In this document: positions 41,904 to 42,454 of the stretch, in pieces | Layout of the letters: each line of letters begins with the position of its first letter | Position numbering within the stretch: the first letter of the stretch is position 1 | Source of the DNA: 43-108 sp001915545 | GTDB taxonomy: Bacteria > Bacteroidota > Bacteroidia > Bacteroidales > Bacteroidaceae | DNA: 42,454 nucleotides | NCBI GenBank assembly: GCA_902491215.1 | Contig: CABUGV010000030.1 | Coordinates: forward strand, 1-42,454 | Reading direction: 5' to 3' | Made by a program: the position numbers and the translations under genes | The notes under the pieces: model-generated | What the model was told of the DNA's origin: nothing | The model's input: the letters and a program-made list of their open reading frames with translations, nothing else | Databases searched by the model: none

Positions 41904-42454
41904 ATAATCGCCTCCTAATTCATCTCCACGTTTGAAAACAACCTTATTACTTTTACGTCTGCATGTTCAGAATAAAAATGCAATGCATCAATCAAATCAC
42001 GAAAACGAACACGGCAATCCTTACTTACGTACAGAAATACGGAAAATCCAATCAAACGGTTTCTCTTTTTGTTTCATCGTATTAAATTTTTTGGTTAACA
42101 GTTCAAAAGCCAAATCCCAATAATATGTAGCATTTCAGTCGGCATATCAAAAATAAGTATTCAGCCCCTTCAGTTTAGTATTGCAAATATAAAAAAATAT
42201 CCATCCAATCATCGGCAGACATACCTGAAAATGGTAATTTTTATTGGTCCGAAACTGTCGGCATACACTTGACCAAAAATCAGCAATACTTCTACAGATA
42301 TTCAAAAAGAAGTCACCTCGTGCTCCAGCTGTTACCGGCCGAATAAACAGCATCAGATATACAAAAGTATAATTCAAATTTCTCATCATATCTCAATTTT
42401 AAGAATCTGTTTAAATTTTATTCAAAAATAATTTTATGGCAGCGATATGCAGCA
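41904..42454. other. AT-rich region upstream of the RND operon, no gene seen
   Basis: These 551 bases hold no convincing coding frame. A minus-strand frame at 42147-42389 lacks any recognisable pattern. One -7-like box (42184-42191) is the only regulatory candidate. The far end may be upstream DNA of a gene beyond the window. Confidence 0.5.
42184..42191 (-). promoter_or_regulatory. Possible -7 element for the RND operon
   Basis: TATATTTG on the minus strand fits TAnnTTTG but lies 280 bases upstream of the adaptor ATG and has no well-spaced TTTG. No closer match was found. If used, the operon has a long leader. Confidence 0.3.

Noticed and set aside
42147..42389. 80-codon minus-strand frame upstream of the RND operon
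   Set aside because: Composition is not protein-like, it has no promoter and overlaps the only -7 candidate for the operon.
42436..42454. Possible ATG of a gene leaving the right edge
   Set aside because: Only six codons are visible and no promoter precedes them; cannot be supported.

Overview
The window is a 42.5 kb stretch of an ordinary Bacteroidales chromosome (Bacteroides/Prevotella-like). Supporting signs are Bacteroidota-restricted families (DUF4836 lipoprotein, 6-bladed beta-propeller lipoprotein, MG2-type exported protein, DUF4886), SGNH/GH43 carbohydrate enzymes, the near absence of Shine-Dalgarno sequences, and many Bacteroidota-type promoters (TTTG, 18-21 nt, TAnnTTTG). No rRNA, tRNA, insertion sequence, prophage or CRISPR array was seen. 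Genus cannot be decided from this alone.

Layout. 1-1.2 kb: edge of an unidentified membrane protein and a ketopantoate-reductase-family gene. 1.2-1.46 kb: convergent intergenic region with two terminators and a pair of sites closely resembling the symmetric lac operator. 1.46-5.7 kb (minus): a two-gene ABC exporter-like unit, then a sugar-kinase/RapZ-C fusion and a nucleotidyltransferase that together look like an AmgK/MurU-type amino-sugar salvage pair. 5.8-10.6 kb (minus): housekeeping run map - tsaD - pncC - rsmE - DUF4836 lipoprotein. 10.7-15.2 kb: a small lipoprotein, a PHP phosphatase with two exported SGNH hydrolases (minus), and a divergent GH43-like enzyme. 15.5-25.4 kb (minus): FadL/OmpP1-like outer-membrane protein, Gly/Trp/Arg-rich exported protein, large MG2 protein, DUF4886 SGNH protein, a CapA-like/NlpC-P60 fusion, EFR1-type flavodoxin-ferredoxin and CorA. 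25.6-29.8 kb (minus): a small unknown protein, rubredoxin (53 aa), rubrerythrin, panB, a HAD phosphatase and purT. 30.4-31.7 kb (plus): a second GH43 enzyme. 31.9-41.9 kb (minus): an RND efflux operon in the order MFP lipoprotein - RND - TolC - second RND - beta-propeller lipoprotein.

How the parts fit. The kinase and nucleotidyltransferase probably turn recycled cell-wall amino sugars into UDP-sugars, with a RapZ-type amino-sugar-phosphate sensor fused to the kinase. Esterase-like SGNH proteins plus GH43 enzymes suggest periplasmic trimming of plant or host glycans, without a SusC/SusD pair in the window. Rubrerythrin and rubredoxin form a peroxide-detoxification pair behind panB. The RND operon has two different permeases sharing one adaptor and one outer-membrane channel. 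The observations most worth following are the kinase-RapZ-C fusion, the lac-operator-like repeats, an orphan terminator near 30.05 kb that may end a small RNA, and the two-permease RND operon with a propeller lipoprotein.
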